This document shows positions 47,773-59,705 of a DNA stretch of 64,000 nt, one piece after another. Within the stretch, counting starts at the first letter, position 1. Every line of letters begins with the position of its first letter. The notes under the pieces were generated by a model, which had not been told where the DNA came from, ran no database searches, and was given only the letters and a program-made list of their open reading frames with translations. The position numbers and the translations under genes were made by a program. The DNA is taken from assembly GCA_963678675.1 (NCBI GenBank), contig OY783195.1, forward strand, positions 4,474,001-4,538,000, given 5' to 3'. The stretch comes from Xiphydria camelus (taxonomy: Eukaryota > Arthropoda > Insecta > Hymenoptera > Xiphydriidae).

Positions 47773-50700
47773 CTATGTGTTGTAGAGATGACACTCTATG
47801 TACGACGTTGGTACGAAGCCCTCGATCGGCTGAGAGATCCGGCGCACCCGCGTCCAGCCGTCACCCTGGTCCAGCTCGATCATATAGAGCTCCTCGCCGT
47901 CGTACATCGGTATGGAGCCCTCGCTCGTGGCTGAAAGAGAAGGTATCGATTGAAATTATTCACTGCCAACGTTGCTCCTCGTCTGGCAACCATCGTCACC
48001 GCCTGTCCTCTTCGGTCAACGCACCATCGAACGGGTAAAGGGCGCGACACGTCCCGAGCGGTGGTTGGGCGTCCACTTCGTCGACGTAATATTCCTCGCC
48101 GCCGCTACCGGGAAGAGACGTCCTCGACGCTCCCAGTCCAGATTCCGGGCTATTCGTGGAACTGTGCATCAGTATGGTAAAGCGAAAGCCTTATGGATCT
48201 ACATCCAAGTGAGATTCTTGTCTAACGATCGTGTCTCGACGTCTCAGCATCGAGGCACACTTTTCTAAATTCGACTCTGGGAATTCTCAGATTTTAAGCA
48301 AGCGCAGAAGCAATAACGATCGTTCGAAAAATTACCCGTGCGTCGGTTGCGGGGTGCTCGGCGCGCTCTTCTTGTGCACCGGTTGATTCGCGTTGGCGTT
48401 GCCGACGCTCGAGTCCGACGCGGATCTCGAGAGACTCTCCTCGCCGCCCGAATGACTGGACCTTCTCGAACTCAACGGCCTTGTCGCGGAACCGTTACTC
48501 GTAGTTTTTCGGGACGCCTGGCTCGGACTGGGAAAGAGAACGCGTCGAAAATGACATAATTGCATCTCGTTACGCGAGAAACTCCGTTGGGTGTTAACTT
48601 CCGCGAGAGTGACGAGAAGGGCATGCACTACGTGCTATTCGCATCGATCTCTTATCAATCGGGTAATCAACACCCTCTTATCGGCAAAGTTAAACGCGAG
48701 GCATATCGGCTGGCGTGAGTCAGTTACACATTGAATCAGCGATGGTTTAAGCGATGCAATTCGTCATCACCTGGATAAACTGACGCCGGCTTTCATCGCT
48801 TCCTCGAGATATCCCTGAAACTTGATAAGTTCGGCGCCGAGCTTGTCCAACTTGTGACTGGATTCGTTCAGCTGACCCTCTATGCTCATGGGGTCACCCA
48901 GCGCGGGATTTTGCTCGTAGACGCCCTTCATTTTCATGAGACCGTCCCGCGCGGCCGTCTCCTGCTGAATCTTTGCTTGGATCTCGTCGAGTCGTTGCTG
49001 CAATCGCTTCTTTCTTTGATTCGGGGGAAGATCGCTACAGTCCTCCTTCGCGCCGTCACCGTAACCGGGCACGTTGTTCTACAAGGTTGAACTGTGGTCA
49101 GCAGAGAGCCTTTCGCAAAGCGATATTACGCGAAGGGGAAAGTCCAAAGACGTAGAATCGTTGTGACGAAAAAATTAAATATACTGTGGCTCGTAGCAAA
49201 GAAAACAAATATATATACATATGAAATCTCTCGCACCGTGCACATTTTGCGGAAGCTACAAGTCAAAAAGCTGCGACGAATGAAGCTAATATTGCCGAGT
49301 TAGAATTGTACAGGCTCTTCATTAAATGTAATAAATTCGCTGAAAGAATTAATCGATCCTCGTGATTTCTCGCAGCTTTGACGGCGGCGAGTGGCAGATC
49401 GTCTTAAGCCTCGTTTCGTCACTTAATTAAGAAGCAAGCTGAAAGCTCGTCCGTTGCAAAGGGGAAGGGGTATTATACAATATTAATAAATAGTATTAAA
49501 AGAAGGACAGACCTTTAAAGCAATGCACACCTCGATCAACTTCTGTCGTTCGCATGAAACAAATCACAAAAGCGCATCATTCAGCAGGTGAACTCGTGAG
49601 GGAAGAATGAATGATCGAAGGAGTCGAAAAAAGAAATCGAGTCGTTCGATCGAAATAGATCTATCGTTCGCTCGCGGGACTACTCGACTCCCTCTATCGG
49701 CATTCTTGAACGCATAGACGCAATAATCAATTTCCGGGAATAAGCTGATCAATTTCGGGCGACGTGTTAGTTGGTTTCTCGAGTGTCGTCAGAAATGCAT
49801 TAATGACTCACTGGCAAACTTGCAGGCGGGCTGGGCACAGGCGACCGATTCTAAATACTTACAAAGGTAGACGGGAGGGGGACGTTCAAATTGACGAGCC
49901 ACCACCATGGTCGACGGTAAGAAACGATAGATAGAGAGACAGAGACACCAACAGACAGATCGAACCATCCATCAAATCAAAGGAAAGGAGAAGAAGAACG
50001 TATTACTGACGAATCTTCCCGAAGAGAGAGAAGAGGATATGAGACGATACGACTGTGTAGAGTATATGTACATTTCTAATCCTATTATTTTTAAATATTC
50101 TATCGGTAGATGTGATATGCCGTGATATATCGGACAACGCACAATGAATTGTGCGGATTGATCGGCCTACAAAGTCAAAGGTGAACAAACGCAAACATAT
50201 CAATACCTTAGTTCTAATAGATCGTATCCAACATTCAGACAATTATCCAGGAGACGATAAAAACGTTTGTTATTCTTTAGAATAATCGTTATAATAATTT
50301 GAATATTTCTTCATCAAGTGATATCATCACATATTTATCAATATTATATAGAGAAATAAGTGATAAGGAAGGAAAGAGAGCGATAAAGGTCGCCGCATTC
50401 CGATGTAAGATACGACCTATTAGAACCAAGATATCGATATGTACATATTTGAAACATTGGGAAATCTGGTTCTTCCAGGAAAAAAAATCGACCTTTTTAC
50501 TGGAAATCGACCAACTATAGTCTCTGATATTTTTTAATTAAAAAAAAACGCGAGAGATAAATCTCAGCGGTTCCTGTTAAAAATGGCTATACATCGCAAT
50601 ATGAAATAAAAGGGAAAGGTCTTCGGCATGCAACGCTCGTATATCCATTTACTCCGACATTCGCATTCGCACTATTCGGTGGAGAGAGCTAAAGGAAGTT

Positions 50701-53700
50701 GCTGTACACAAAGCGCGCGTAATTTATTTAAGAAAAATGAAGATAAGAAAAGTGACGACACCTTATTGCTGCCGAAGAGGCCAAAGATCCCGACCCGCTT
50801 TTTGACTTTCCCACCAGAGACCGTGCCCTTGATCGTGTAGTGATTGTGTATCGGTTGCATAACGGGCTGCGACAGTTGACTATTACTGTCGTAGGATTTG
50901 GTGACCGAGAGGTCCTCGAAGGGGAAGTCTCCGGGTGGTTGGAAGCCGCTCTTGTAACGCTCGATCACCAAGAGCGTGTCCTCCTTTTCATTGATCTCGT
51001 TGGCCGCTTTTTCGATGCCCTCGAGACACTGCGCGATTATCGGCGCGACCGAGTGCTCTATTTGAACGGATTTCAGCATATAATTTCGCATATTCTTTAT
51101 CCTTTTCTCGTCGAGCTCCTGTGGATCAAATGTTAACGTCAATGTGGGCTGAATGCCGGAGAATGTGAGATGCGCGTAACGGGAAACTGTCATGATTTTT
51201 TGATTGACGTCGATTGCCACACGTGCGAGCGAATAATTCATCCTATCGACTCGTGCGTATTTCTTATCTCAACCTATGCGTAATTTACTTGTAACATTCT
51301 AAAATACTACATCGAAAAGATGAAGAAAAAAATATCGCGTATATTTCAGACTACAACGTGGCGGGTTCGAAGCAGTTATCCCCGCCTCACGAAAGTAGCC
51401 CGCGCGAACAGTGTCAGAAAATTACAGCGCCGGTACCTGCAAATGTTGAAACACCTCGGGCATGGCGGTGTGATAATGCAGCGTCTGCATCTCATTCGTT
51501 TTTTGCAGCTGATTCGCGTATTCCGTCTTGGCCTCCTCGCTCTGTTGCGTCTTGAATGTCATGTTTATCCTCTGCTTCTCCACCTGCCACCCGTAAATTC
51601 GGCGTTAAACACCCGGCGACGGGCGATATATCGGTAACTTAAAGGTTTAAGATAGGAGGAGCACGCTAGGAGGAAGTGAGACGCTAACCTCTGCCCTCGA
51701 CAAATTAAGATCGGCATCCGCCCTCTGATAATTCTCCAACGCCCTTTCCGCCTCGCGAAACGCCTTCTCGTACGCCTTCCTCGCGCGTTCCAAATTTCCA
51801 ATCTGGCCGGCCAGCGTGGCCATGAGCCTCGCGCCTTCTTGCAGGTGCTTCTTGCGGTCCTCCTTGAAGTCCTTCACGAGGATGTTCAGCTCTCGCAGAA
51901 CGTTCGCTTGCAGATTTTCGGCGATCACCTCTCGCTGGCCAGCTTGATCGTTCACTTCGTTTAATTCCAGCTTGAACGCTCGACAAGGGCTAGACCTGGG
52001 AGCAGGCATCGATTACACGGATTGACACTTTATCTCGGGCACGCGAGAGACTCTCGCGATACGTCCGAAGCCCTTCATCTGCTTCTTTTTAATTGCGGAA
52101 GCGTGATAGTGCGCGTTATATACAAGCGCCGTATTCGAGTTTACGACGTTTCCTTTCCCTGACGAACGTCTATGAGGAAGTACAGTCGCTCGACAATATC
52201 ACCCGAGGAATTCCCTGACTGCGAGAAATATAACACCACCGCCCCGGATCTCTCTCCTTCGCGCGGACACTCCAGAAAAGACGCGAATATAACTATGACG
52301 AGGGACGAGAGCCACAGGATATTCCAAGTGTTGGCGAGTGTTATTGAACTTACGGGAGAACCTCCTACGCGCTTGATAAGACGGGAGAGAGCTTCTGTTT
52401 TATATCGTACGTCGAAGCGCGATCTGCGTCGCTGCGGTGGAACGCAAATAAACGTGCTGGCGAACTTTTTGCTCGGCAAGAGCAGCCGGAAAGAAATAGC
52501 GCGCGCGCCGTGGCCAGAAACACGGTTACGTGTACGCGCGTGGGCACGACGCCCTTAAATCGAGCATCGGGAGCAAACGCGAGTGTGTGGGATAAATTGC
52601 CGCCGCTTTACTCACAGATATTCGTCATCCTCCTTCTTTTTCGGTTGATAACTCTTGACGAGCCGCCTGCAACGAGAAAGGCAACGACGTGAGATCGATG
52701 CACGCGCGCGATGTATCGACGCGATCGAACGTTGAGCTCCACGTGCGACATTCCTCGGTCAGCGAGAGACGGCATCGCGTCGCGCGAGGAATTCGAAGGA
52801 GATACCGCGGTCCTTTTACGCACGCGCCCGCTTCGGTCGCGATTATCTCGACGACTACGAACATTTGGCAGAAATTGATGAGATACTTTTTCGAAGAGCG
52901 GACTTTGATCTGCAAAAAAGTCCCTCGTCGACATCCTTCGAAAGTTCACGGGTAGCGAGATAACCGTCGCCAAAGCAGACGTCGTCGGAAACCGAGCAGT
53001 CTCACGATCTACCTTGCGAAGGAGTGAAGAGAAAAAGAAACCGACGTCGTTTGGATGAAAATGCGCGAGCCCGGCGATAAATTTTAATAATCCACGCGAG
53101 TGTGGGGGCCCGCACGGTCGTCGTGCTGTATTTGGTCAGTGGAATTGCGGAGCGAGAAGAAGCCGGGTCTCGAATGTAACGCGGTGTAGACGTTGTAACG
53201 AAAAAAAAAGAAAGGAGACGCGTGGCAGGTAATTTATGTAGCGCGGTGTAGCGACGTGCGTGGAATATTACTCGACGTTACTCTCGTGAAACGATATTCT
53301 CGGTGCGGATCAATTATTAACGTTTCGGAGCGCGCGTAGATTGAACGTGGCGATCGTACAGGATGCGCACACACGTATGCACCCGCACGGTACGATTCCA
53401 TCGTTCGACGAAGCTCGTTGCTATGTTTCGCTACACCCTGTATACAATAAAAATATATATCACAGTAGATGGCATTCACGAGACAAACAAGGGGGCCTTT
53501 AATGCAATATTACCGGCAACCCGCGTCCCTGAACTCGCAGGGTACCAGAGACGTGACGCTTTCACGCGAATGCATTTCTGCGTAGCTACAGCAACTGTGC
53601 GGGTTTTGCAATTTTCGAAAAAAAGCAGCAGGAGCGAGACTCGAGAATTCGCTATTTTGCGAATTATTCTACGATTTTTTTTCACTGAGTTATTTAGTGC

Positions 53701-54640
53701 CAAAGTATAAATTCGATCGTGTAACAGCCTCGTGGTACGTTTTGGGTCATACTAATACCGGTGGTATCTACTGAATTTGGGTTTGAAACAAATTCCGCAA
53801 TGACATATAAAAGTAGCGAGTACAAAAAGAAGTAATAAAAGTATGTACTACCTACATCCCCCATTACGGAAGAACAAGATTCCTTCATACGTTTTTCCAT
53901 TTTAATCTTAAGATGGATATTATGCCATCAAAATTGGTGTAAATTAAAAAGTAGTAAGTGCATTATAAAGGGCAAATTTCAACCTTTCGATTGATCGATG
54001 AACAAAATGCGTACGATAATTAATTGTCTTGTAATAAGTGTCCAAATTTGCGAGGGCGATTTCTGCTTCAACACTGAATAACTCAATGAAAATAAAATCA
54101 TAGAATGATTCGCAAAATAGCGAATAAAAGCAGAAAAACTATGCTTTACAACGCAGTGAACAAAATTTAGTAATTACTTTTTTTTGCACTCCGTGTGCCT
54201 TGCCAAATTTGAGGAAAAATCATTTCATTTGTCGAGTGTCGCTTTTCAATTATATAACTTCGAAATCAATAAAGATTTTGAAAACCCGGGAAAAAATTCT
54301 GAACGCTGAAACTTTAGCCTTCAAAACGCTTCGTCGGCGATCAAGATTGTATCATTTTTGACAAAGATACAGCCTGTTCAAAGCGGCCTTCTTTCTTGCG
54401 GAATATAAGTGATCCCTTAATTCTTTTGCGGAGTATAACCGCAGCCCGCGGTATCTCGTTCCGATCGTTCTCGAATTAATCGCAGTAAAAAAAATCGCGG
54501 AAAAGCGATCGCTTCGTTTCCCACCTGAGCTTCGCAGCGTATTCCACCTCGATGGCGCATCGGTCTCGAATGAAGTGGCCGTACCTTTCCAGAAATTCTA
54601 TCCCTTTCTGCGTGTGCAGGGACAGATTGTCGTACTGGTC
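47773..54640 (-). CDS. Cip4: Cip4/FNBP1-type F-BAR, HR1 and SH3 protein (5' end missing)
   Basis: This is a membrane-curving adaptor. In the known family the F-BAR dimer binds curved plasma membrane, HR1 binds Cdc42-GTP and SH3 recruits WASP/WAVE and dynamin during endocytosis. Nine coding exons on the minus strand are 54640-54525, 52666-52616, 51995-51689, 51583-51437, 51118-50762, 49078-48771, 48527-48336, 48161-48025 and 47930-47773, all with compatible phases and GT-AG borders (590 codons plus stop). F-BAR covers the first ~280 visible residues ([65 protein letters not shown]). HR1 is at about 330-410 ([16 protein letters not shown]). A Ser-rich linker follows, then SH3 at 530-590 ([24 protein letters not shown]). 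The usual first exon encoding a short Met-x-Trp-Gly-Thr-Glu-like start was not found. Confidence 0.94.
52667..54524 (-). other. Cip4 intron 2 (counting the unseen first exon)
   Basis: Between the first two visible Cip4 exons. GC-rich near 52700-53200, AT-rich later. It contains the inverted repeat pair 53647-54130 and no recognised exon. Confidence 0.5.
53640..54135. mobile_element. Terminal-inverted-repeat element in Cip4 intron
   Basis: ATTCGCTATTTTGCGAAT with TATTCTACGATTTTTTTTCACTGAGTTATTTAGTG at about 53646-53700 is repeated inverted at about 54075-54130 (GAATAACTCAATGAAAATAA, ATTCGCAAAATAGCGAAT). The arms are about 55 bp and the interior about 370 bp. No open frame. A non-autonomous element is the simplest reading. 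Confidence 0.65.
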
Positions 54641-56428
54641 CTGAAAGCGGAGGAACGGTTAAAGTGGTCGGGGCGAGAGAGAAAAAAAGAAGAGAAACGG
54701 ACCGCGCACTTTTACGTAGGCCGAAGCAGGAGGCGGTGGGAGGGAGAAGGAGACGAGAGATTTCTGCCAAGGATGTCCCTATACGTTCTTTTTTCTCGAT
54801 CGCTCGATCGATAAACCGGACCGTTCCAAATATGGCATCGATACGGGAGGAACGAGACGACCGACGATGGTCGCCGCGATGCCCGTGGACCGACGTCGGA
54901 TGCTGTACCACGTGAAAGCGTGCGTACAGAGGCGGCGGTGTCCGAGAGTGTCGGTTGTATAAAAGTTCAACGTCTGATAGCGGAGTTGTAACGGGTGCCT
55001 GGACTATGCCCAAAGCACAGATATCGCGCAGGCTCGATGTGCATCGAGTGCATAGGAAGGATTGGAGGGGGAAGGAAAGAGAGAGATATGACATTGTCGT
55101 GGGTGCCTCTATAACTACGTATCTCGATGAGCCGTTTATTTCCGTTTTCAATGGTTTCTTGCCGGAGAACGGAGAGACGAACGCGCGCCGAGGGGGGGGG
55201 GGGTCGGGTCGAACTTGACCCAAGGCGCGCAAGCACAACGCAAAAGCTCGCCCCGAAGTCGAGAGCGTTCGTTCAACTCCGGTTAATTCGCGCAAACATT
55301 CGGAGCGCGTCGTTAAAGAGCCTTGCCATTCAAGGCTCCGCTCAATGAATTATTCTAAAACGAGTTAGCAACGATTATTCACCTAGAAATCGTCGAGTTT
55401 TCCGTCAGGTTTCTCATGACCCAACGGCGGAAGCGTCGATCGGAAAAAGCCCGCAGCGCGGCATACACAGGCATACGCGAAGCGGGACAATGAGAGATTT
55501 CGCAAGTCCACGCTCTCGCGCGAGAGGGCTGAAAGATTATTCCGTTCGTTTAGCGAGTCGGCACGAAAAGTGAAACTGGTCTGCAGTTGCTGCAACCAAC
55601 GTGGCGAAGGTGCCGGTAGGTCGGTCTAGGTGGACGGGTATACGTGTCACCGCGTTTACCGGCTCGATGACGACGACTGCAAGAGCCTTATCGACGGGTT
55701 TCGCGTTTCTCCGATCAGTTATCAACGAGATGTGAAACGCGGCGAGCGGTTTCGAGTCGACTGCGTTTCCTCCTTTCCAGAGAAATTTCATCTCGCAGAG
55801 CAAGAGCGGAACACTTGCAACTTTAAAATCTCTGCGAGGATTAAAAAATGACAACGATAATTTTCTTGAACATAAAATCAGGATCTCATATTTTCTTTGA
55901 GATTTTGGACCGAACAACTGTGCTTTTCGTAATCAGCGTGAAAATATACACGATATAACATGATTCAGCGATCGATTTCGGAGATTTCGCTATTTGGCAA
56001 AATGTTAAGAAGGTTTAACCAATATCGGTGAAAAGTTCACACGCGAAGAGAGAGTACACACCACAGTTTGACATTGGCTCCGAAGTGCAATTGATAACGC
56101 CCATTCGCCAAACGAACAGTGGGATCGCGCGGAGACGAAGAATGCAGGCTCAGCCTTTATCGCTTCAAGGACGAGCGGCTTTGAATTTTTTTACGCCGCT
56201 GTAACGGGAGAACAAATCAGGTTGCGCGTCCAGCAGCCGCCGGGGCGTCTCTATTGGCTCGCTCCACGGTATTCGGAACGCGTTACTTTCATTTCTAGCA
56301 AATATAACTATTCAAGGGCCCACCGTACACTGGATACGTACATCCATCGACGCACGCTCCATTATATGTACAGCTATACATACGAATACAGCTGAGCGAT
56401 ACACACATATTCGTTTTTCGGATCTCAC
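54641..56428 (-). other. Cip4 upstream intron region
   Basis: GC-rich DNA, including a run of 12 G at 55192-55203, upstream of the first visible Cip4 exon. The expected start exon was searched for by pattern on the minus strand and not found. 55880-56015 is the second copy of the diverged repeat seen at 34475-34575. Confidence 0.4.
55880..56015. repeat. Diverged interspersed repeat (related copy at 34475-34575)
   Basis: Shares ordered blocks (AATCAGCGTGAAAATATACA, GGCAAAATGTTAAGAAGG) with the other copy. No ends could be defined. Confidence 0.5.
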
Positions 56429-56600
56429 CTTGCCGCCGCTGCGAAGAGGAGAGGATCTTCGCGTGACGCGCCGTGACTCAATACAGTTCGTTTCGTGGCA
56501 GTATACGAACACACGTTTTACAGTGAGTCTCGCGAGCGAATCGCTTCTCCTCGTGTGGGAACGAGAAACGGATTCGCGGATATAACCAACCGCAAGGAAA
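56429..56600 (-). promoter_or_regulatory. Possible 5' non-coding exon of Cip4
   Basis: On the minus strand GGCGGCAAG at 56429 is followed by the strong donor GTGAGATC, and the DNA before it is GC-rich. No ATG with a sensible frame precedes the donor, so it would be a 5'UTR exon. Its 5' limit is arbitrary here. Assignment to Cip4 is inferred from strand and position only. Confidence 0.25.
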
Positions 56601-57027
56601 ACCAACAAAGAGACCCGAGAAGAGGAGAACCGTCGAGAATTTGCGGCGCGGGAGGCTCTCCTCGAATAAACTACGAACTTTTCCATCCCTCGCAGAGGTC
56701 GTAGCGTGCAGGAAACGCGTCGGGCGGGGTGACTCATTGGGACTCCTTTTCAGAAGTGCACTTGCCTGTGTACGTATCTGGTCCCGCCCCGGTTACAATG
56801 GGGCCGTCGGACGGGAAAACTCGTATTCTCTGGAGGGGACCATTATGCAGAGTAGCGTCAGGTAGCAGGCGACTGGTACCTGGCAGCCAAAAAACTGCAG
56901 TCGGAGATACCTGCCGTCGGGTGGAGCCCCGTCAGGAAGGATTCGGGGGTAATTTCAAAAGGGAAGCGAGTGTTTCCAAAAGAGAATCAAAAAATAATTC
57001 ATTTCAATACTTGCATTTTTATTACCA

Positions 57028-57615
57028 ACTGCAGGCTTGACGGCCCCTATTTATTTCATTTTAGGGGAAATTTTGCAGAAAGGAGGACAATTTTTATAAA
57101 AAAAAAAAAAAGATCTTCCAGAAATTAGAAATGTGTAGTGGTTTTAAGAAATATCAACTGTGAAGATACACATATAATGTGAAACACCAATATTTATTAA
57201 GCAAATAAAGTATGTTTTTGTAACTTAAAAATTTATATGTTATATTATGTAACTTAAATCTGAGTGTGACAATCTGATTTAAAAAAAAGAGATCATTTGT
57301 CGAATCCAGTTTCTGATAAGAAACATTAATCCAACTAGATTATTATACTCTTTAAACGAAAGATTAATGCGGGTAGATAAAGTAGGAGTTATATTATTTT
57401 AGCAAACAAATGGACCATTTTGATCCATCTCACATAATCTGAAACGATGAAAAGGCAAATTCAACTGAGAAGCTGAATAATAAGTAGTTTTAGAGGGAAA
57501 ATATCGAATTATAGGGAAAAAAGGGGGAAATTGCGAGTTTTAGGGTGAAAAGGGGGAAACTCAAAAAAATAGAAGAATAAAGGGAAATAGGGGACACACT
57601 GTGAAGCCTGCAATT
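57028..57615. mobile_element. Non-autonomous element with about 35-bp terminal inverted repeats
   Basis: The left end CAACTGCAGGCTTGACGG then CCCCTATTTATTTCATTTT is repeated inverted at the right end (AAAGGGAAATAGGGGACAC, then GTGAAGCCTGCAATTG). The interior is AT-rich, with a GGGAAA-rich stretch at 57510-57590. No transposase. The terminus differs from the CACGGAGAAA set, so this is another family. Confidence 0.72.
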
Positions 57616-58035
57616 GAAAAAGTAAAAATTCCACGAAGAAACGACGCGACGAAATAAAGCAACGGCGGCGAAGAAAAAAGCCGGCGATGGCGGAGACTAG
57701 AACAAGTGTATATATATGTGTTATGAGTCATATAATCGAGTCGGGGCGTTCCACCCTCCACCCCTATATCGATCCTGCATTTCTGTATACCGCGCGCACG
57801 CACCTCGGTCGACAGACACCGTAGACTTTCGTGACAGTCCTCCTACGTCCCTCCGTCTCCCGGATTATCGAGCCTGACAATCACGTATCATCGTATATAT
57901 TTTAACGCGTGGAGCCGTAAATACGGAGACCCCGTCGAAATGTTTTCTCAAACGACGTTATCCACCTATACTCGAATTGAATTTCTCATCGGTAGATACC
58001 ACGCGGCAACCATATTTTACGATCTTGACCTTATC

Positions 58036-58300
58036 TACACCGAGAAAAATAATTAGGTTAAAATGACGTAATGCATCTAATTAAAAACGTTTAGTTATTT
58101 TAACCAAAATACTGGTCAGCTGAACAAAATATCAAGTTACTTTAACCAAGTGTTTAGTCATTCCAACCAAACGTATAGTCATTGTAATCGAAAAGTGGTC
58201 AGTTTAACCAAACAGATGGAGAATCCATATTTCACCAGAAGGTTTGGTCATCGTCTCCAGGATTTTGGTTAAATTAACCAAGTAATTTTCCTCAGTGTAT
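58036..58300. mobile_element. Foldback element with repeated GGTTAA/TTAACC words
   Basis: Left terminus TACACCGAGAAAAATAATTAGG, right terminus CCAAGTAATTTTCCTCAGTGTA. The interior is made of many short TTTAACCAAA / TTTGGTTAAA words in both orientations (for example near 58100, 58145, 58205 and 58265). It belongs to the CACGGAGAAA-terminus set. Confidence 0.78.
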
Positions 58301-58346
58301 ACCGCTGGAATTTTCCTTTGATTACCCTTCGTCGCACATCGCCCAG

Positions 58347-58420
58347 ATGCCGGAAACTCAGTCTACGAGCGTCTCGAATTACCTATACTCGGCGCCCCAC
58401 TCGTATATCGTAGCCCCCAG
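58347..58420 (+). CDS. Candidate first coding exon, gene unknown
   Basis: The ATG at 58347 follows an acceptor-like CGCCCAG. The frame reads MPETQSTSVSNYLYSAPHSY and on to a strong donor (CCCCCAG before GTATAAGG) at 58421. Read through, the frame stops at 58467-58469 after 40 codons. The minus strand over the same bases also has open frames with GC-rich third positions, so strand choice is uncertain. No matching downstream exon was recognised before the window ends. Confidence 0.22.
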
Positions 58421-58469
58421 GTATAAGGAGCCGTTGCCGGTCAGGGCGAGCGAGCATTGTCACCACTGA

Positions 58470-59073
58470 CGCCGCTCCACGAAACTGATAATCCGCTGAA
58501 ACCCACGTTGGGCTCGCGGCGGAATTCCGTCGCGTAGACCGAAATTCAAGCAGCCCTGCCCTAGCCGCGCCTTTTCGAACATCTACATTCTTCGAGGCGC
58601 GCGCGATCACCAAAGGCGTTTTCTCGCGCGTTAAAAACGCCGGATGCCTTTGCGGATCGACATTGCGAATAATCGCGCCGAGAGAAGGATTTTTAAATAA
58701 CAAGCTGTGGCCGCCCTGTAAATTGAACGAGGGAATGTGGGTACAAAAAGAAATGCGCGTGAATTCCGAAGAATGTTGACGCAGGTCGCGGGGCAGGCGG
58801 CGCGGTTGCCTTCTTGTATGCTAAGTGGGTAATAGACGCACGCGCAACGCGTTTCTCGTACGAATCAGCCGGCGACGCGCGGGAAGACGACGATGACGGC
58901 GGGGATACTCGTGGCTCGCCGATTTCGATTTCAGGAGATCTGTTCACGAACGGGGAGTCACGATCGCGCGTCCGAGGAGAGAATTGCTATGCGTAAACGT
59001 GGCTAAGAATGGTCGATGCGATCGACGAGCGAGGTGGAAGGGTGCGAACAATTCGAGGCCGAGGGCTGAGTAT
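58470..59073. other. GC-rich segment, nothing firmly recognised
   Basis: Frames are open on both strands, as in other CpG-rich parts of the window. No motif supports a gene. Confidence 0.4.
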
Positions 59074-59705
59074 CACGGAAAATGTAATTAGCAATAATAC
59101 TGCTAGACGAACAATAAAATGTTGCTCCTCCTCAAGCAGCGACATTCATTGCTATACTAAAATTTGTAACATTGCTGAATGTAAAGGCAACACACTATTG
59201 CTAAGTATATTGCAACGATATATTGTTCTAAGATATGGAAGCAATATATGATTGTTGAGCACTGGAGCAATGAGGCATTGCAACGCGTTGAAGCAGTATT
59301 TTATTGTAAAGTGCTGGAGCATTGAGGTTTGACTTTTTTGCTCTCAATTATTGTAACATGTTGAGGTAATATAGTATTGGTATTATTGCCAGGTCTCTCT
59401 GAGCAATACGTAATTTAATAATGTTAATACATTAATTTACAAAAAAATATCGTTAATACTTTCAACGATATCTGTTGAGGCGAGTTAGTTACGAGACATG
59501 AAAGTAACTCAAAATTTTTTTAATGGAACGCGCTATTTTTATTCTTATAGATCTTGCCGGGACTATTAGGAATGATTTAGCAATAATATATTTTTTTATA
59601 TAGCAATGTATCAGTACTGGGATAACAATCACAATTGCTGTGCTAGTGAAATAAATATTTCTGCGATATTTGTCTTGCTAGTTCGACGATATTTTTTTTT
59701 CCGTG
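59074..59705. mobile_element. CACGGAAAAA-terminus element rich in ATTGC motifs (second copy)
   Basis: The ends are CACGGAAAATGTAATTAGC at the left and GATATTTTTTTTTCCGTG at the right. The interior is packed with TTGC/GCAA words such as GCAATAAT and TATTGCTA. The right end is the reverse complement of the left end of 41391-42000, at roughly 80 percent identity by eye. Confidence 0.76.

Noticed and set aside
49800..49930. Possible extra Cip4 exon before HR1 (peptide like FERPPPVYL ahead of GTAAGT)
   Set aside because: No acceptor AG in a sensible position on the minus strand, and the flanking exons already join in phase.
54417..55295. 292-codon minus-strand open frame
   Set aside because: It overlaps the real Cip4 exon (54525-54640) in a different frame and crosses its intron. 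The peptide has no family similarity that I recognise.
55381..55430. Minus-strand ATG segment (MRNLTENSTIS) ending at a GTGAAT donor as the Cip4 start exon
   Set aside because: It ends in phase 2, while the next Cip4 exon needs a phase-0 partner, and it does not resemble the family start.
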